A stretch of 64,000 bases of DNA from Burkholderiales bacterium PBB1 (GCA_002255905.1 NKIN01000001.1:62001-126000), one strand, 5' to 3'; numbered from the stretch's first letter, positions 42,407 to 51,111 are shown. Numbers and translations are program-made. Notes: a model not told the origin generated them from the sequence alone.

Positions 42407-43270
42407 GTGCCGCGCGTGTTGCTGACGCTCGCCATCCTCATGGTGGCGTGCGTCGGCTACGCGGCGTTGGCACCGGTCGCTGTGCTCAACTTGCTCGCCG
42501 CCACCGGCGGTGACCTGCTGACACCTCCAGTCACTTACGGCACGCTGCCTCGACAGCGGCTCGATGTGTACCGCCCGAGTGTTGCCGCGCCCCCCGACGG
42601 TTATCCGGTGGTGGTGTTCTTCTACGGCGGCTCGTGGAACCGCGGTGAGCGGGCCAACTACAAGTTTGTCGCCGCTGCATTGGCCTCGCGCGGCGTGATG
42701 ACGTTGGTGGCTGATTACCGTCTCTACCCGGCGGTTCGCTACCCCGAGTTTCTGGAAGACAGCGCCAAGGCCCTGGCCTACGGCCTGGAGAACGCGAAGG
42801 CGTTGGGTGGCAACCCGAAGCGCGTGTTCGTGATGGGCCACAGCGCCGGTGCCTACAACGCAGCCATGCTGGCGTTCGATGCGCGCTGGCTGCGCCCCAG
42901 TGGCCACAGCCCGACTGAACTGGCGGGCTTCATCGGGTTGGCGGGCCCGTATGACTTCCTGCCTATCGTCAATCCCGACGTGAAACCCGTGTTCTTCCAT
43001 CCCGACTATCCGCCAGGTACCCAGGTGTTCGAGCATGTCAGCGCCGCGGCGCCAAGGACCTTCCTGGGTGCCGCACGCACCGACGACCTGGTCGATCCGC
43101 AGCGCAACACGGTGGGTCTGGCCGGGCGCCTGCAGGCTGTGGGCCGGCCGGTGACGATGCAACTCTATGACCGCGTCAACCACATGACGCTGGCCGCGGC
43201 CTTTGCGGCACCGCTGCACTGGCTGGCGCCGGTGCTCGACGACGTGGTGGCATTCATCAACACGCCCTGA
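42407..43270 (+). CDS. Alpha/beta hydrolase with N-terminal membrane anchor
   Basis: 287 residues from GTG 42407, 7 bases after argH. One hydrophobic N-terminal segment (VLLTLAILMVACVGYAALAPVAVL) is either an anchor or a signal peptide. The hydrolase fold has oxyanion region FFYGGSW (YGG in place of HGG), VADYRLYPAVRYPEFLED, nucleophile elbow GHSAGAYNAAML, an acid near RTDDLVDPQ, and the catalytic His in VNHMTLA. It resembles the BD-FAE/carboxylesterase group. Substrate unknown. Confidence 0.85.
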   Translation: MPRVLLTLAILMVACVGYAALAPVAVLNLLAATGGDLLTPPVTYGTLPRQRLDVYRPSVAAPPDGYPVVVFFYGGSWNRGERANYKFVAAALASRGVMTLVADYRLYPAVRYPEFLEDSAKALAYGLENAKALGGNPKRVFVMGHSAGAYNAAMLAFDARWLRPSGHSPTELAGFIGLAGPYDFLPIVNPDVKPVFFHPDYPPGTQVFEHVSAAAPRTFLGAARTDDLVDPQRNTVGLAGRLQAVGRPVTMQLYDRVNHMTLAAAFAAPLHWLAPVLDDVVAFINTP

Positions 43271-43300
43271 GCGCCAGGAGGCGGCCGGCGCGTCGGCTGA

Positions 43301-43732
43301 TCAGGACGGCGATTGGCCGTAGGTGATCGACTGCACCCGGCCGTACTGGAAGCGCACCGTGGCCGTGAGGTTGCCGGGCCCGCGGTCGTACTGCCATTCG
43401 TCGACCTGCAGGCACGGTGTGACGATCGCGGCGATCGGTGCCGGTACGGGCTGCAGCGTGGGCGCGACATACACCGGGGCGCAGAACGAGTCCTTCAGCC
43501 GGGGTTCTCCGCACTGGGCCAGCACGGTCAGCCGGGAGTCGCCCACCTCGGTCGTGCGGCCATTGCAGCGCAGGGTTTCGGCGTGGGCCACGGGCGCCCA
43601 CAACAGCATCAGCCAGAGCAGAGACATCAATGCCAGGAAGCCGAAAAGAGGCTGCCATCGGCGAGAGGCTCGAAGACTCTGCGGTGCCGCAGCGCGCCGC
43701 AGGCCCCGCCGCGGCGGGGCAATGAATCGCAT
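43301..43732 (-). CDS. DUF2845 family secreted protein
   Basis: 143 residues from ATG 43732 (MRFIAPPRRG). A long basic N-region precedes the signal-peptide core FGFLALMSLLWLMLLWAPVAHA|ETLRC. The mature part has TLRCNGRTTEVGDSRLTVLAQCGEPRLKDSFC (key parts: RCNG..., QCGEP) and ends VDEWQYDRGPGNLTATVRFQYGRVQSI. Four Cys can form two disulfides. This is the DUF2845 pattern; such proteins resemble BamE-like small folds. Function unknown. Confidence 0.8.
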   Translation of the reverse strand: MRFIAPPRRGLRRAAAPQSLRASRRWQPLFGFLALMSLLWLMLLWAPVAHAETLRCNGRTTEVGDSRLTVLAQCGEPRLKDSFCAPVYVAPTLQPVPAPIAAIVTPCLQVDEWQYDRGPGNLTATVRFQYGRVQSITYGQSPS

Positions 43733-43742
43733 GCGTCTGGTG

Positions 43743-44240
43743 TCAGCGGGATGGCGCATACGGGGTGCCATCCTTGTGTACGAACTGCCAACGGCCCTCG
43801 ACCAGAAGGGCTTGCAGATCGTCATCGGGGTACGAACCTTCGTCGCCCGGGGTGCGGTCGCCGACTTCCAGGTAGACCACCGGCTCGGTCGTGGTGTTGA
43901 GCAAGCGGTGAGCATTGCCCGTTCCCGCCTTGAAGCCAGCGCACATGCCTGGCGCCAAAGGCGTTTGGCCTGCATCGGTTTCGAGCGTGGGATGGCCCGC
44001 GAGGATGTAGATGAACTCGTCCTGCTTCGAATGCGCGTGCCGCAGCGCCGACATGGCGTTGGGCGCCAACTGCGTCAGGTTGACGCCGAAATTCGACAGG
44101 CCGAACACATCACCGAGCGCGCGCTTCTCGCGCCCGGCCATCATTGACGCAAACGGCTCGGGGTAATTGGACTTCTTCGCCCTCACCGGCACGGCAAGGG
44201 CTTCGATGGCCACTGGAGCAGCGGGATCAGGCATGGTCAT
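43743..44240 (-). CDS. Cupin-domain protein
   Basis: 165 residues (ATG 44240, or 44234). A single double-stranded beta-helix: SALRHAHSKQDEFIYILAGHPTLETD carries the HxH...E metal motif 1, and NAHRLLNTTTEPVVYLEVGDR the second motif. The C-terminal GRWQFVHKDGTPY is common in a small cupin subfamily annotated as possible sugar epimerases. Enzymatic role not assignable. It begins 28 bases beyond the ompA-type terminator. Confidence 0.85.
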   Translation of the reverse strand: MTMPDPAAPVAIEALAVPVRAKKSNYPEPFASMMAGREKRALGDVFGLSNFGVNLTQLAPNAMSALRHAHSKQDEFIYILAGHPTLETDAGQTPLAPGMCAGFKAGTGNAHRLLNTTTEPVVYLEVGDRTPGDEGSYPDDDLQALLVEGRWQFVHKDGTPYAPSR

Positions 44241-44268
44241 CTACGATCGAACGGACAGGCGCCGCCCA

Positions 44269-44300
44269 CAAAAAAGCCCCGCAACGGGTGTTGCGGGGCT
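44269..44300 (-). terminator. Intrinsic terminator of the OmpA-family gene
   Basis: On the minus strand AGCCCCGCAAC-acc(c)-GTTGCGGGGCT forms an 11-base-pair stem (plus-strand arms 44275-44285 and 44290-44300) followed by TTTTTT. It stands 13 bases past the stop of the OmpA-type gene. Confidence 0.9.
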
Positions 44301-44312
44301 CTGGTTCAGCGC

Positions 44313-45356
44313 TTATTGAACCCGGCGCTCGACCGTGATCTGCTCGACCTCGACCCGACGGTTCGGCTCCAGGCACTTGATCAGGGCTGCGCGGTTCTTG
44401 TCCTTGCATTCAACGACAGGATTTGCTTCGCCTTTACCGACAGCGGTCAGGCGGTTGGCGGCCACGCCCTTGCTGACCAGGTAGTCCTTGACCGTGTTGG
44501 CGCGGCGCTCAGACAGCTTCTGGTTGTACTTGTCGTTACCCAGCCGGTCGGCGTAGCCCGTGATGACCACATTCCCGATGCCGCTGTTTTCATTCAGCAG
44601 CTTGGCGATGTCGTCGAGCTTCGGCTGAGCAGAGTTCAGCTTGTCGCTGTCGAACGAGAACAGTTCGGTGGCCGAGAGAGAGATCTTCTCGAAGCGCGGC
44701 GCTGGCGCCGCGGCTGGCGGCGGTGCCACAGGCTCTGGCGCTGGCAGCACTGCTGGGGCGACGGGTGGTGCTGCTGCGGGTGCCGGGGCCGGTGGTGCGT
44801 CGAACGCAATGTTCAGGCCGACCGTCATGTAGTAGTTGTTGCTCTTGATGTGGTCAAAGTTGTTGCCACCAGCGAAGCCGTGGACGTTGCGCAGATCCGC
44901 CTGGAAGGTGAGGCGGTCATTGATGACGGCCTGAAAGCCCAGACCCGCGCTGACATAAGGCGCAGTTTGCGATGTGCTCCCACCGTTCAGCCTGACCTTG
45001 TCGTGTTCGACCCCGGCACCGATCAGCAAGAACGGGCGGAAGGTGTCACGCGAGAACAGATACAGAGCGTCAGCACCAAACAGATGCTGCTGGTAGCGGT
45101 CGCCGCTTTCACGGGCACGGCCGTAGACGTAGCCCATCTGGACATCCCAGTGTTGACTGAGCGCCTTGCCGAATTTCAGGCCACCGCCATAGCCGACCGG
45201 TTTGCCGTTGTTCAGACCGAAGTCCGGGTCCGGCTTGAAGCCATTGATGCTGGGCTGGATGTACCAGGAAGGGTTGAAGGCCGCGTCTTGGGCCAGGACG
45301 GCGCATGACGCACCGATCATGGCGACGGCCAGGGCGAGCTTCTTATGTTGATTCAC
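44313..45356 (-). CDS. OmpA-family outer membrane protein
   Basis: 347 residues from GTG 45356 (GTG AAT CAA CAT...), with GGGAGAAA 9 bases upstream. Signal peptide MNQHKKLALAVAMIGASCAVLA. Residues ~23-190 form an 8-strand beta-barrel (WDVQMGYVYGRAR, FRPFLLIGAGVEH, YYMTVGLNIAF). An Ala/Pro-rich linker follows. The peptidoglycan-binding OmpA domain is at ~235-345: LFSFDSDKLNSAQPKLD, VVITGYADRLGNDKYNQKLSERRA and NRRVEVEQI. An outer-membrane to cell-wall tether and possible porin. Confidence 0.93.
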   Translation of the reverse strand: MNQHKKLALAVAMIGASCAVLAQDAAFNPSWYIQPSINGFKPDPDFGLNNGKPVGYGGGLKFGKALSQHWDVQMGYVYGRARESGDRYQQHLFGADALYLFSRDTFRPFLLIGAGVEHDKVRLNGGSTSQTAPYVSAGLGFQAVINDRLTFQADLRNVHGFAGGNNFDHIKSNNYYMTVGLNIAFDAPPAPAPAAAPPVAPAVLPAPEPVAPPPAAAPAPRFEKISLSATELFSFDSDKLNSAQPKLDDIAKLLNENSGIGNVVITGYADRLGNDKYNQKLSERRANTVKDYLVSKGVAANRLTAVGKGEANPVVECKDKNRAALIKCLEPNRRVEVEQITVERRVQ

Positions 45357-45501
45357 AGGGTTTCTCCCAATCAGTTGACGAGCTTTCAATTCCAACCAAA
45401 GTGTCGCACCTCTGCGGGGCGGAAAGCTAGGGGGGAGAACTGCTACACGGCGTAGGAAATCTCTGACCCTGATCGGGCAGCCTGGAAAGATGCCGAGTGA
45501 A

Positions 45502-46494
45502 TCAGTGGCGACGGCGAACCGCCACACCGATCACGCCCAGCCCCGCCAGCATCAGCGCGTAAGACTCCACCTCGGGTACGGCCGTCACGGCAGCCACCAC
45601 AGCCACACCGCGAACCTTCGAGGGGCTGAACGGCAGGAACGGGTCGTAGACTTCAGGTGCCCGGTAGATCTCCGTGACGCCGCTTCCATTGAGCGCCATG
45701 CCGAGAATGCGACCCGCACCCAGGGTCTGTGTCCCGCTGGACAGCGTGGTCACGCCTTCGAGCACCGAGACATAGATCGCGTCATCGGTGACGTCGATGC
45801 CGTTCAGGAAGCCCAGCCCGCTGGCCAGCGTCACCAGATCACCACCGTCGAGGTTCGAGCGCTTGATGAAGCCGTCGGTCGTGCTCAGGTAGATGTAGCT
45901 GCCGACCACCTCGAAGTCGTAGGACTGAATGCCTGTCAGCAGGGTCTGAACGTTGGTGCCATCGAGGTTCGAGCGCATCAACCGGTTCGAGGTAGCGACC
46001 TGGCTCCAGTAGAGCGCACCAGCGGTCGCATCGATCGCGAACGGCGAGGCCAGCCCGGGGCCCAGCAAGAGCGTCGAGTCCGGATCGGCCTGTGACAGGT
46101 CGATGCTGTAGATCTGGTTGGTTTGCTGGCTGGTCCAGTACAGCTTGTTGCCTTGCACATCAAGGTCGTAAGGCGTCCTGGAGGTGAACAATGCCTGGTA
46201 GTCGGAGCCGTCTGCCTTGACGGAGCTGATCAAGCCCAGTTGCTGATCAGGCCACCAGATGCGGCTGGCCACGAACTCCACACCATTCGGCCCCTTGACT
46301 TCAGTGGCGGCCGTGATCAGCGCGCTGGCCGCAGAGCCCGGGATCGAAGAACCGGTGTTGATGGATCCGATGTTGGCGAACCTGGGCAGAAACTTCTGGT
46401 ACGTTTCAGACCACACGAGTGAGTCGGCCGCGACTGCGGTGAAGCTGGAAACTGAAAGCACGAGCGCGAGCAGCCAACGTCCCTGAAATTTCAT
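45502..46494 (-). CDS. PEP-CTERM-like secreted beta-propeller protein
   Basis: 330 residues from ATG 46494 (MKFQGRWLLALVLS), with GAGGAG upstream. Signal peptide ends near AVAADS. The body has LDL-receptor class B-like repeats: IWWPDQQLGLISSVKADGS, KLYWTSQQTNQIYSIDL, ALYWSQVATSNRLMRSNLDG, YIYLSTTDGFIKRSNLDG, together a six-bladed propeller. The tail is VPEVESYALMLAGLGVIGVAVRRRH, the PEP-CTERM architecture but with PEV for PEP. Processing by an exosortase is therefore uncertain. The sigma-54-like promoter upstream parallels the other PEP-CTERM gene. Confidence 0.85.
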   Translation of the reverse strand: MKFQGRWLLALVLSVSSFTAVAADSLVWSETYQKFLPRFANIGSINTGSSIPGSAASALITAATEVKGPNGVEFVASRIWWPDQQLGLISSVKADGSDYQALFTSRTPYDLDVQGNKLYWTSQQTNQIYSIDLSQADPDSTLLLGPGLASPFAIDATAGALYWSQVATSNRLMRSNLDGTNVQTLLTGIQSYDFEVVGSYIYLSTTDGFIKRSNLDGGDLVTLASGLGFLNGIDVTDDAIYVSVLEGVTTLSSGTQTLGAGRILGMALNGSGVTEIYRAPEVYDPFLPFSPSKVRGVAVVAAVTAVPEVESYALMLAGLGVIGVAVRRRH

Positions 46495-46540
46495 TCTCTT
46501 GATCTCCTCAAGCATTGTTTTTTTTTGCGGCACACGCAGA

Positions 46541-46556
46541 AGCAAGCGCTATTCCA
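46541..46556 (-). promoter_or_regulatory. Sigma-54-like promoter of the second PEP-CTERM gene
   Basis: Minus strand TGGAATAGCGCTTGCT: GG and GC ten bases apart with TGG and TTGCT flanks. The start codon is 46 bases downstream, close to the 51 seen for the first PEP-CTERM gene. Confidence 0.55.
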
Positions 46557-46873
46557 CGCTCACTCACTGCCGCGCTCGAAGGCACAGCTCTGGCGCTTGA
46601 GATCATGTCTTCGGAGTTGCTTGCGACTGTGTCGCGGAGTTAGAGGCTGAGCGGCTCTGCATGGCGCTCTCCCCAGGTGTAGCCCGGCATCGTTCGATGT
46701 CAGAGCGCGTTCTCGGTCAGAACCGGCTAGCCGTGAACAGGGGGGTTCTGTCAGCGCCGCGCTGAAAGCCGGGCTCGCCAATCACGCCTGACCTGACCCG
46801 AGACCCGAGCGCCGTGTCAATTTTCTCGACACCGCTGGCCGCTCGACCAGTCGGTCGTTGCGCTGCAGAAAAG
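46557..46873. other. Non-coding stretch upstream of the second PEP-CTERM gene
   Basis: No gene is supported here. It contains CCCCCCTGTTCA on the minus strand (46734-46745), shared with 37932-37943. CAGAACC (46719-46725) and GGTTCTG (46744-46750) form an inverted repeat enclosing a CGGCTAGCCG palindrome. A TTGACA on the minus strand near 46816-46821 has no matching -10. Confidence 0.5.
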
Positions 46874-46963
46874 TGGCGGAAGCGGTGAGATTCGAACTCA
46901 CGGTGGGGTTACCCCCACGGCAGTTTTCAAGACTGCAGCCTTAAACCGCTCGGCCACGCTTCC
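46874..46963 (-). tRNA. tRNA-Ser (anticodon TGA)
   Basis: Minus-strand cloverleaf with the long variable arm of serine tRNAs: acceptor GGAAGCG/CGCTTCC, anticodon stem CTGCA.../...TGC around loop CTTGAAA (anticodon TGA), variable arm CGTGGGGGTAACCCCACCG, T arm with TTCGAAT, discriminator G and encoded CCA. 90 bases. A TACAAT -10 lies 9 bases before the 5' end (46973-46978). Confidence 0.95.
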
Positions 46964-47018
46964 ATCGCCTGAATTGTAGGGGGCGGTCTTGGCGCGGACA
47001 TGCTGCCCGAGGGGGTCA

Positions 47019-47843
47019 TCAGCCGGGGTGTTGCGCTTGCTCGCAGTCGACCTGGATGATCTCGCTGCTGCCGTCGGTCGCGATGCGTGCGGCGCTGAGT
47101 TTTCCGCCCCAGATGCAGCCGGTGTCGAGTGCCAGCAGGTCGGGTCGCTGGATCAACCCCAGCGTGGACCAGTGGCCGAATGCCATCGGCACGCCCTGCG
47201 TCTGCCGCTGCGGGTGCTCGAACCACGGAAGCAGACCGGATGGTGCCTGTGCCGCACCTTCCTTCGCGCTGAAATCGAGTGTGCCGTCGGCCGCCACGAA
47301 GCGGGTACGCGTCAGTGCGTTGATGGCAAAGCGCAGGCGGTCGGCGCCTTGCAGCGTCTCGCTCCAGCGGTCGGGCTGGTTGCCGTACATCACGCTCAGG
47401 AAGGCATGCAGGTCCGGCCCGCGCAGCTGCTGTTCGACCTCGGCTGCCAACTGCAGCGTGGTGGCCAGCGACCATTGCGGTGGCACGCCGGCATGCACCA
47501 TCAGCCAGCCGTGTGCATGCAGTGCCAGGCGGCGCTGGCGCACCCAGTCGATCCAGGCATCGCGGTCAGATGCGTTGAGCAGGCCATTCAGCGTGTCGCT
47601 GCGATGCGCCTTGCGGATGCCGTGCGCCACGGCCAGGAAGTGCAGGTCGTGGTTGCCGAGCAGGCAGGTGGCGGCGTCGCCCAGGCCGCGCAGCAGGCGC
47701 AGCGTGCCCAGGCTGTCGGGGCCGCGATTGACCAGGTCGCCCAGCACGACCACGTGGTCCCGCGAGGGCGAAAACGCCAATGTATCCAGCAGCCGCTGCA
47801 GCGCGCCGCAGCAGCCTTGCACATCGCCTATCAGGTAGACCAT
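47019..47843 (-). CDS. apaH: Symmetrical bis(5'-nucleosyl)-tetraphosphatase ApaH
   Basis: Cleaves Ap4A to two ADP and removes Np4 caps from RNA. 274 residues, normal length. Metallophosphatase motifs GDVQGC, GDLVNRGPDS, GNHDLHFLA, VHAGVPP and FGHWSTLG are all present, and LDTGCIWGGKL is typical of ApaH. ATG 47843 (MVYLIGDVQG) is divergent from the CorC/HlyC-type gene (47-base gap). Confidence 0.95.
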   Translation of the reverse strand: MVYLIGDVQGCCGALQRLLDTLAFSPSRDHVVVLGDLVNRGPDSLGTLRLLRGLGDAATCLLGNHDLHFLAVAHGIRKAHRSDTLNGLLNASDRDAWIDWVRQRRLALHAHGWLMVHAGVPPQWSLATTLQLAAEVEQQLRGPDLHAFLSVMYGNQPDRWSETLQGADRLRFAINALTRTRFVAADGTLDFSAKEGAAQAPSGLLPWFEHPQRQTQGVPMAFGHWSTLGLIQRPDLLALDTGCIWGGKLSAARIATDGSSEIIQVDCEQAQHPG

Positions 47844-47890
47844 CGGACGATTCTGCTACGCTGCCCTGACCTGCTTCATTTGCGCCCCGC

Positions 47891-49189
47891 ATGGACGTTG
47901 TCTTACTGACTTTCTTGATCGTGTTGAACGCCTTGTTCGCGATGTCGGAGATGGCGCTCACGGCCAGCCGCAAGGCGCGGCTGCAAGTGATGGTGGAGAC
48001 CGGCGACGCGGGCGCGCAGGCTGCGATGGAGCTGCACGACGATCCCACCAAGTTCCTCTCCACGGTGCAGATCGGCATCACCTCGATCGGCGTGCTCAAC
48101 GGCATCGTCGGGGATGCCGCATTCTCGGCACCTTTTGCGCTTTGGCTCGAGCGCACCTTTGCCGTACATGACCAGGCGGCCGAGATCACCGCCACCGCGA
48201 TGGTGGTGGTGGTCATCACCTTTCTGACCATCATCTTCGGCGAGCTGGTGCCCAAGCGCCTGGGCCAGATGTACCCCGAAGCGGTGGCGCGGCTGGTGGC
48301 GCAGCCGATGAACTGGCTGTCGATGGCGGCACGACCGTTCGTGATGCTGCTGTCGTTCTGCACCGAAGGCACCTTGAAGCTGATGGGCATCCGCGGTGGC
48401 CCGAGCCGCAGCGTGACCGAAGAAGAAATCGCGGCCAGCCTGGAGGAAGGGTTGGACGCCGGCGTGATCGAGGCGCAAGAGCACCAGATGGTGCGCAACG
48501 TGTTCCGTCTCGACGACCGCCAGGTCGGCTCGATGATGATTCCGCGCGGTGAGATCGTGTGGCTGGAAGCCACCGCGCCCGCCGAAGACGTGCTGAAGGT
48601 GATCGCTGCCGACGAGCACTCGCGCTACCCGGTGTGCCGAGGCGGGCTCGACGATGTGGTGGGCGTGGTGTCGGCGCAGAGCCTGCTGCAGCAAGCGATC
48701 GGTGGCGCCGCACTCAACATCACCGAGCGCCTGCAGCCGGCGGTGTTCGTGCCGGAAACACTGTCGGGCATGGAACTGCTGGACCAGTTTCGCGCGTCGA
48801 GCGCGCAGCTGGTGTTCGTGGTCGACGAGTACGGCGAGGTGCAGGGCATGATCACCGTGCGCGATGTGCTCGAAGCCATCACGGGTGAATTCACCACCCC
48901 GAGCGATGATGCCTGGGCGGTGCGCCGCGAAGACGGCAGCTGGTTGTTCGACGGCCTGATCCCGGTGCCCGAACTGAAAGACCGGCTCGAGCTGAAAGAC
49001 CTGCCCGAAGAAGGCCGCGGCCGCTACAACACACTGGCCGGCATGATCATGCTGCTGCTCGGTCGGCTGCCCCATACCACCGACACCGTCGAGTGGGAAG
49101 GCTGGCGCTTCGAGGTGGTCGACCTCGATGGCAAGCGCGTCGACAAGGTACTGGCCAGCCTGTCGCCGACCGGCGACCACGACCGCTGA
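47891..49189 (+). CDS. CNNM/CorC (HlyC) family membrane protein
   Basis: 432 residues. CNNM (DUF21) domain at about 1-190 with four membrane helices (LTFLIVLNALFAMSEMALT, ITSIGVLNGIVGDAAF, ATAMVVVVITFLTIIFGELVPKRL). A CBS pair follows (MMIPRGEIVWLEATAP, DEHSRYPVCRGGLDDVVGVV, IVFDEYG-type VFVVDEYGEVQGMIT), then a CorC_HlyC domain (DGLIPVPELKDRLEL, YNTLAGMIM). Relatives take part in Mg2+ or Co2+ efflux. Often annotated hemolysin, which is not supported by function. Confidence 0.9.
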   Translation: MDVVLLTFLIVLNALFAMSEMALTASRKARLQVMVETGDAGAQAAMELHDDPTKFLSTVQIGITSIGVLNGIVGDAAFSAPFALWLERTFAVHDQAAEITATAMVVVVITFLTIIFGELVPKRLGQMYPEAVARLVAQPMNWLSMAARPFVMLLSFCTEGTLKLMGIRGGPSRSVTEEEIAASLEEGLDAGVIEAQEHQMVRNVFRLDDRQVGSMMIPRGEIVWLEATAPAEDVLKVIAADEHSRYPVCRGGLDDVVGVVSAQSLLQQAIGGAALNITERLQPAVFVPETLSGMELLDQFRASSAQLVFVVDEYGEVQGMITVRDVLEAITGEFTTPSDDAWAVRREDGSWLFDGLIPVPELKDRLELKDLPEEGRGRYNTLAGMIMLLLGRLPHTTDTVEWEGWRFEVVDLDGKRVDKVLASLSPTGDHDR

Positions 49190-49209
49190 TCCCCACAGCC
49201 CCATCCCGG

Positions 49210-50526
49210 GTGGATCTCTTCTCGCAGCGATTGCTCAACGACGGCGTGCGCAAGCGCGAGGTGTTTGGCTGGTCGATGTACGACTTCGCCAACTCGGGCT
49301 ACACCACCGTCGTGCTGACGGCGGTGTTCAACGCCTACTTCGTCAGCGTGGTCGCGCAAGGCGCCCCGTGGGCCACGCTGGCCTGGACGATGGCGATTGC
49401 GGCCTCGAGCCTGATCGTGATGATCACGCTGCCGGCGATCGGTGCGCACGCCGATCTGCGCGGGTCGAAGAAGCGCGTGCTGGGCGGTTGCACACTGGCT
49501 TGCGTGCTGGGCACCTACGCGCTCGTTGGTGCCGGCCCGGGAGACTTGTGGTGGGCGGTGCTCGCCATCGTGGTGTCGAACGTCGCGTACTCCTATGGCG
49601 AATCGCTGATCGCAGCGTTCCTGCCCGAGCTGGCGCGCCAGGAGGCGCTGGGTCGCGTGTCGGGATGGGGCTGGAGCTTCGGCTACTTGGGCGGCATGCT
49701 GACGCTGGGGCTGAGCCTGGCCTATGTGCTGGCCGCGCAGCAGCGCGGCGAGCCAGCCACTTCCTTCGTACCGGTCACGATGGCGATCACGGCCACGATC
49801 TACGCGGTGGCCTCGTTGGCCACGTTCACGTTGCTGCGCGAGCGGGCGGTGCCGCAGATCACGACGGCGCAGGCATCGGCGGGCGCAGGCGTCGGCGCTT
49901 CGCTGGCACGACTGGCCGCCACATGGCACGCGGCACGCCGCTACCGCGACTTCTGCTGGCTGCTGGCCTGCGGCGCCTGCTACCAGGCCGGCATCGCGGT
50001 GGTCATCACGCTCGCAGCGGTGTATGCCGAGCAGGCGCTGGGCTTCAAACAGGCCGACACCATGCTGCTGATCTTCGTGGTCAACATCGCTGCGGCCGCA
50101 GGCGCGTTTTCCTTTGGCTACGGGCAGGATCGCATCGGCCATCGGCTGGCGCTGGCGCTCACCCTCATGGGCTGGATCGTGATGACGGTGCTCGCGGTGC
50201 TGGCCACCGGCCCCGGCTTGTTCTGGCTGGCTGCATTGATCGCTGGCCTCTGCATGGGCTCCAGCCAGTCCGCCGGTCGGGCCATGGCCGGCCTGTTCAC
50301 GCCCGCCGACCGCCGCGGCGAATTCTTCGGTCTGTGGACCTTCGCCACGCGGGCCTCGGCCGTCGTTGGCCCGTTGACTTTCGGGCTGATCACCTGGTTG
50401 ACCGGTGGCAACCAGCGCCTGGCGATGGCGTGCACCGCGGCGTTCTTCGTGGCGGGCCTGCTGTTGCTGGCCAAGGTGGACATGGCACGCGGGGAGCGCG
50501 CGGCACTGCCGGAGGGCACCGCCTGA
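49210..50526 (+). CDS. MFS transporter, UMF1 (Atg22-like) family
   Basis: 438 residues from GTG 49210. The open frame runs on upstream but overlaps the previous gene. FGWSMYDFANSGYTTVVLTAVFNAYFV is the hallmark N-terminus of the UMF1 family (key part YDFANSGYTTVV). Twelve membrane helices are visible, and SYGESLIAAFLPELA and GRVSGWGWSFGYLGGML match family positions. Substrate unknown; relatives include Atg22, an amino-acid exporter. It starts 20 bases after the CNNM gene. Confidence 0.88.
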   Translation: MDLFSQRLLNDGVRKREVFGWSMYDFANSGYTTVVLTAVFNAYFVSVVAQGAPWATLAWTMAIAASSLIVMITLPAIGAHADLRGSKKRVLGGCTLACVLGTYALVGAGPGDLWWAVLAIVVSNVAYSYGESLIAAFLPELARQEALGRVSGWGWSFGYLGGMLTLGLSLAYVLAAQQRGEPATSFVPVTMAITATIYAVASLATFTLLRERAVPQITTAQASAGAGVGASLARLAATWHAARRYRDFCWLLACGACYQAGIAVVITLAAVYAEQALGFKQADTMLLIFVVNIAAAAGAFSFGYGQDRIGHRLALALTLMGWIVMTVLAVLATGPGLFWLAALIAGLCMGSSQSAGRAMAGLFTPADRRGEFFGLWTFATRASAVVGPLTFGLITWLTGGNQRLAMACTAAFFVAGLLLLAKVDMARGERAALPEGTA

Positions 50527-50544
50527 CGCACATCGCTTGGCCGT

Positions 50545-51006
50545 TCAGGCCGCGCTCAACTCGCGCAACTGGCCCGAATCGAGATGCTCGAGCAACAGCG
50601 CCAACACTTTTGCGTTGCACGGGTCTTCGGCTGATTCGAGCGCGTCCTCCAGAACATCGCGGATGTCGTCGGGTGACACTCGTTCCATGTCCCAGTCGGT
50701 GAACATCCGCTCGCGGACTTCCTCGCTTTCGCTGAGCGAAACGACCTCCCGATGGCGGGCGTCGGTTTTCAGCAGCGCCATCAGTTGTTCCACCTGCTCG
50801 CGCGGCCCCTCCAGCCACTGGAAGAAGATCCCGCTGCCGAAGACCAGCAATCCGGTGATGCTGCGTTCGCGGTTGCGGCGCTGCGAGGTCTCGATGATGC
50901 GCGTCACTGCAGCGTCGTCCACATCTGCGGACGCGCGGCTGCAATACACCACGTTGTAGAGCAGAGAGGCCTCTGCTTCGTCGTCTGAGGTATCGAAAGG
51001 AGTCAT
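50545..51006 (-). CDS. BLUF-domain blue-light photoreceptor
   Basis: 153 residues from ATG 51006; a GTG at 51072 would add 22. The BLUF fold has Y21 (VVYCSRAS), N45 (RRNRERSITGLL) and Q63 (GIFFQWLEGP), the Tyr-Asn-Gln set that binds FAD and makes the light switch, at the same numbers as in AppA. The semi-conserved Trp is in FTDWDME. The C-terminal ~40 residues are acidic and helical with no output enzyme domain, so it signals by protein contact. Convergent with the MFS gene. No partner is obvious nearby. Confidence 0.9.
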   Translation of the reverse strand: MTPFDTSDDEAEASLLYNVVYCSRASADVDDAAVTRIIETSQRRNRERSITGLLVFGSGIFFQWLEGPREQVEQLMALLKTDARHREVVSLSESEEVRERMFTDWDMERVSPDDIRDVLEDALESAEDPCNAKVLALLLEHLDSGQLRELSAA

Positions 51007-51111
51007 GGCCTGAGGTGCTCGCAAGGTCCAGGCCTGCAAGCGGGCCATGGCGGTGGCGATCAAATCGGCCACTGCCTGATGATGCGCTGGTTAAAGCGCT
51101 AGAAACGACAA

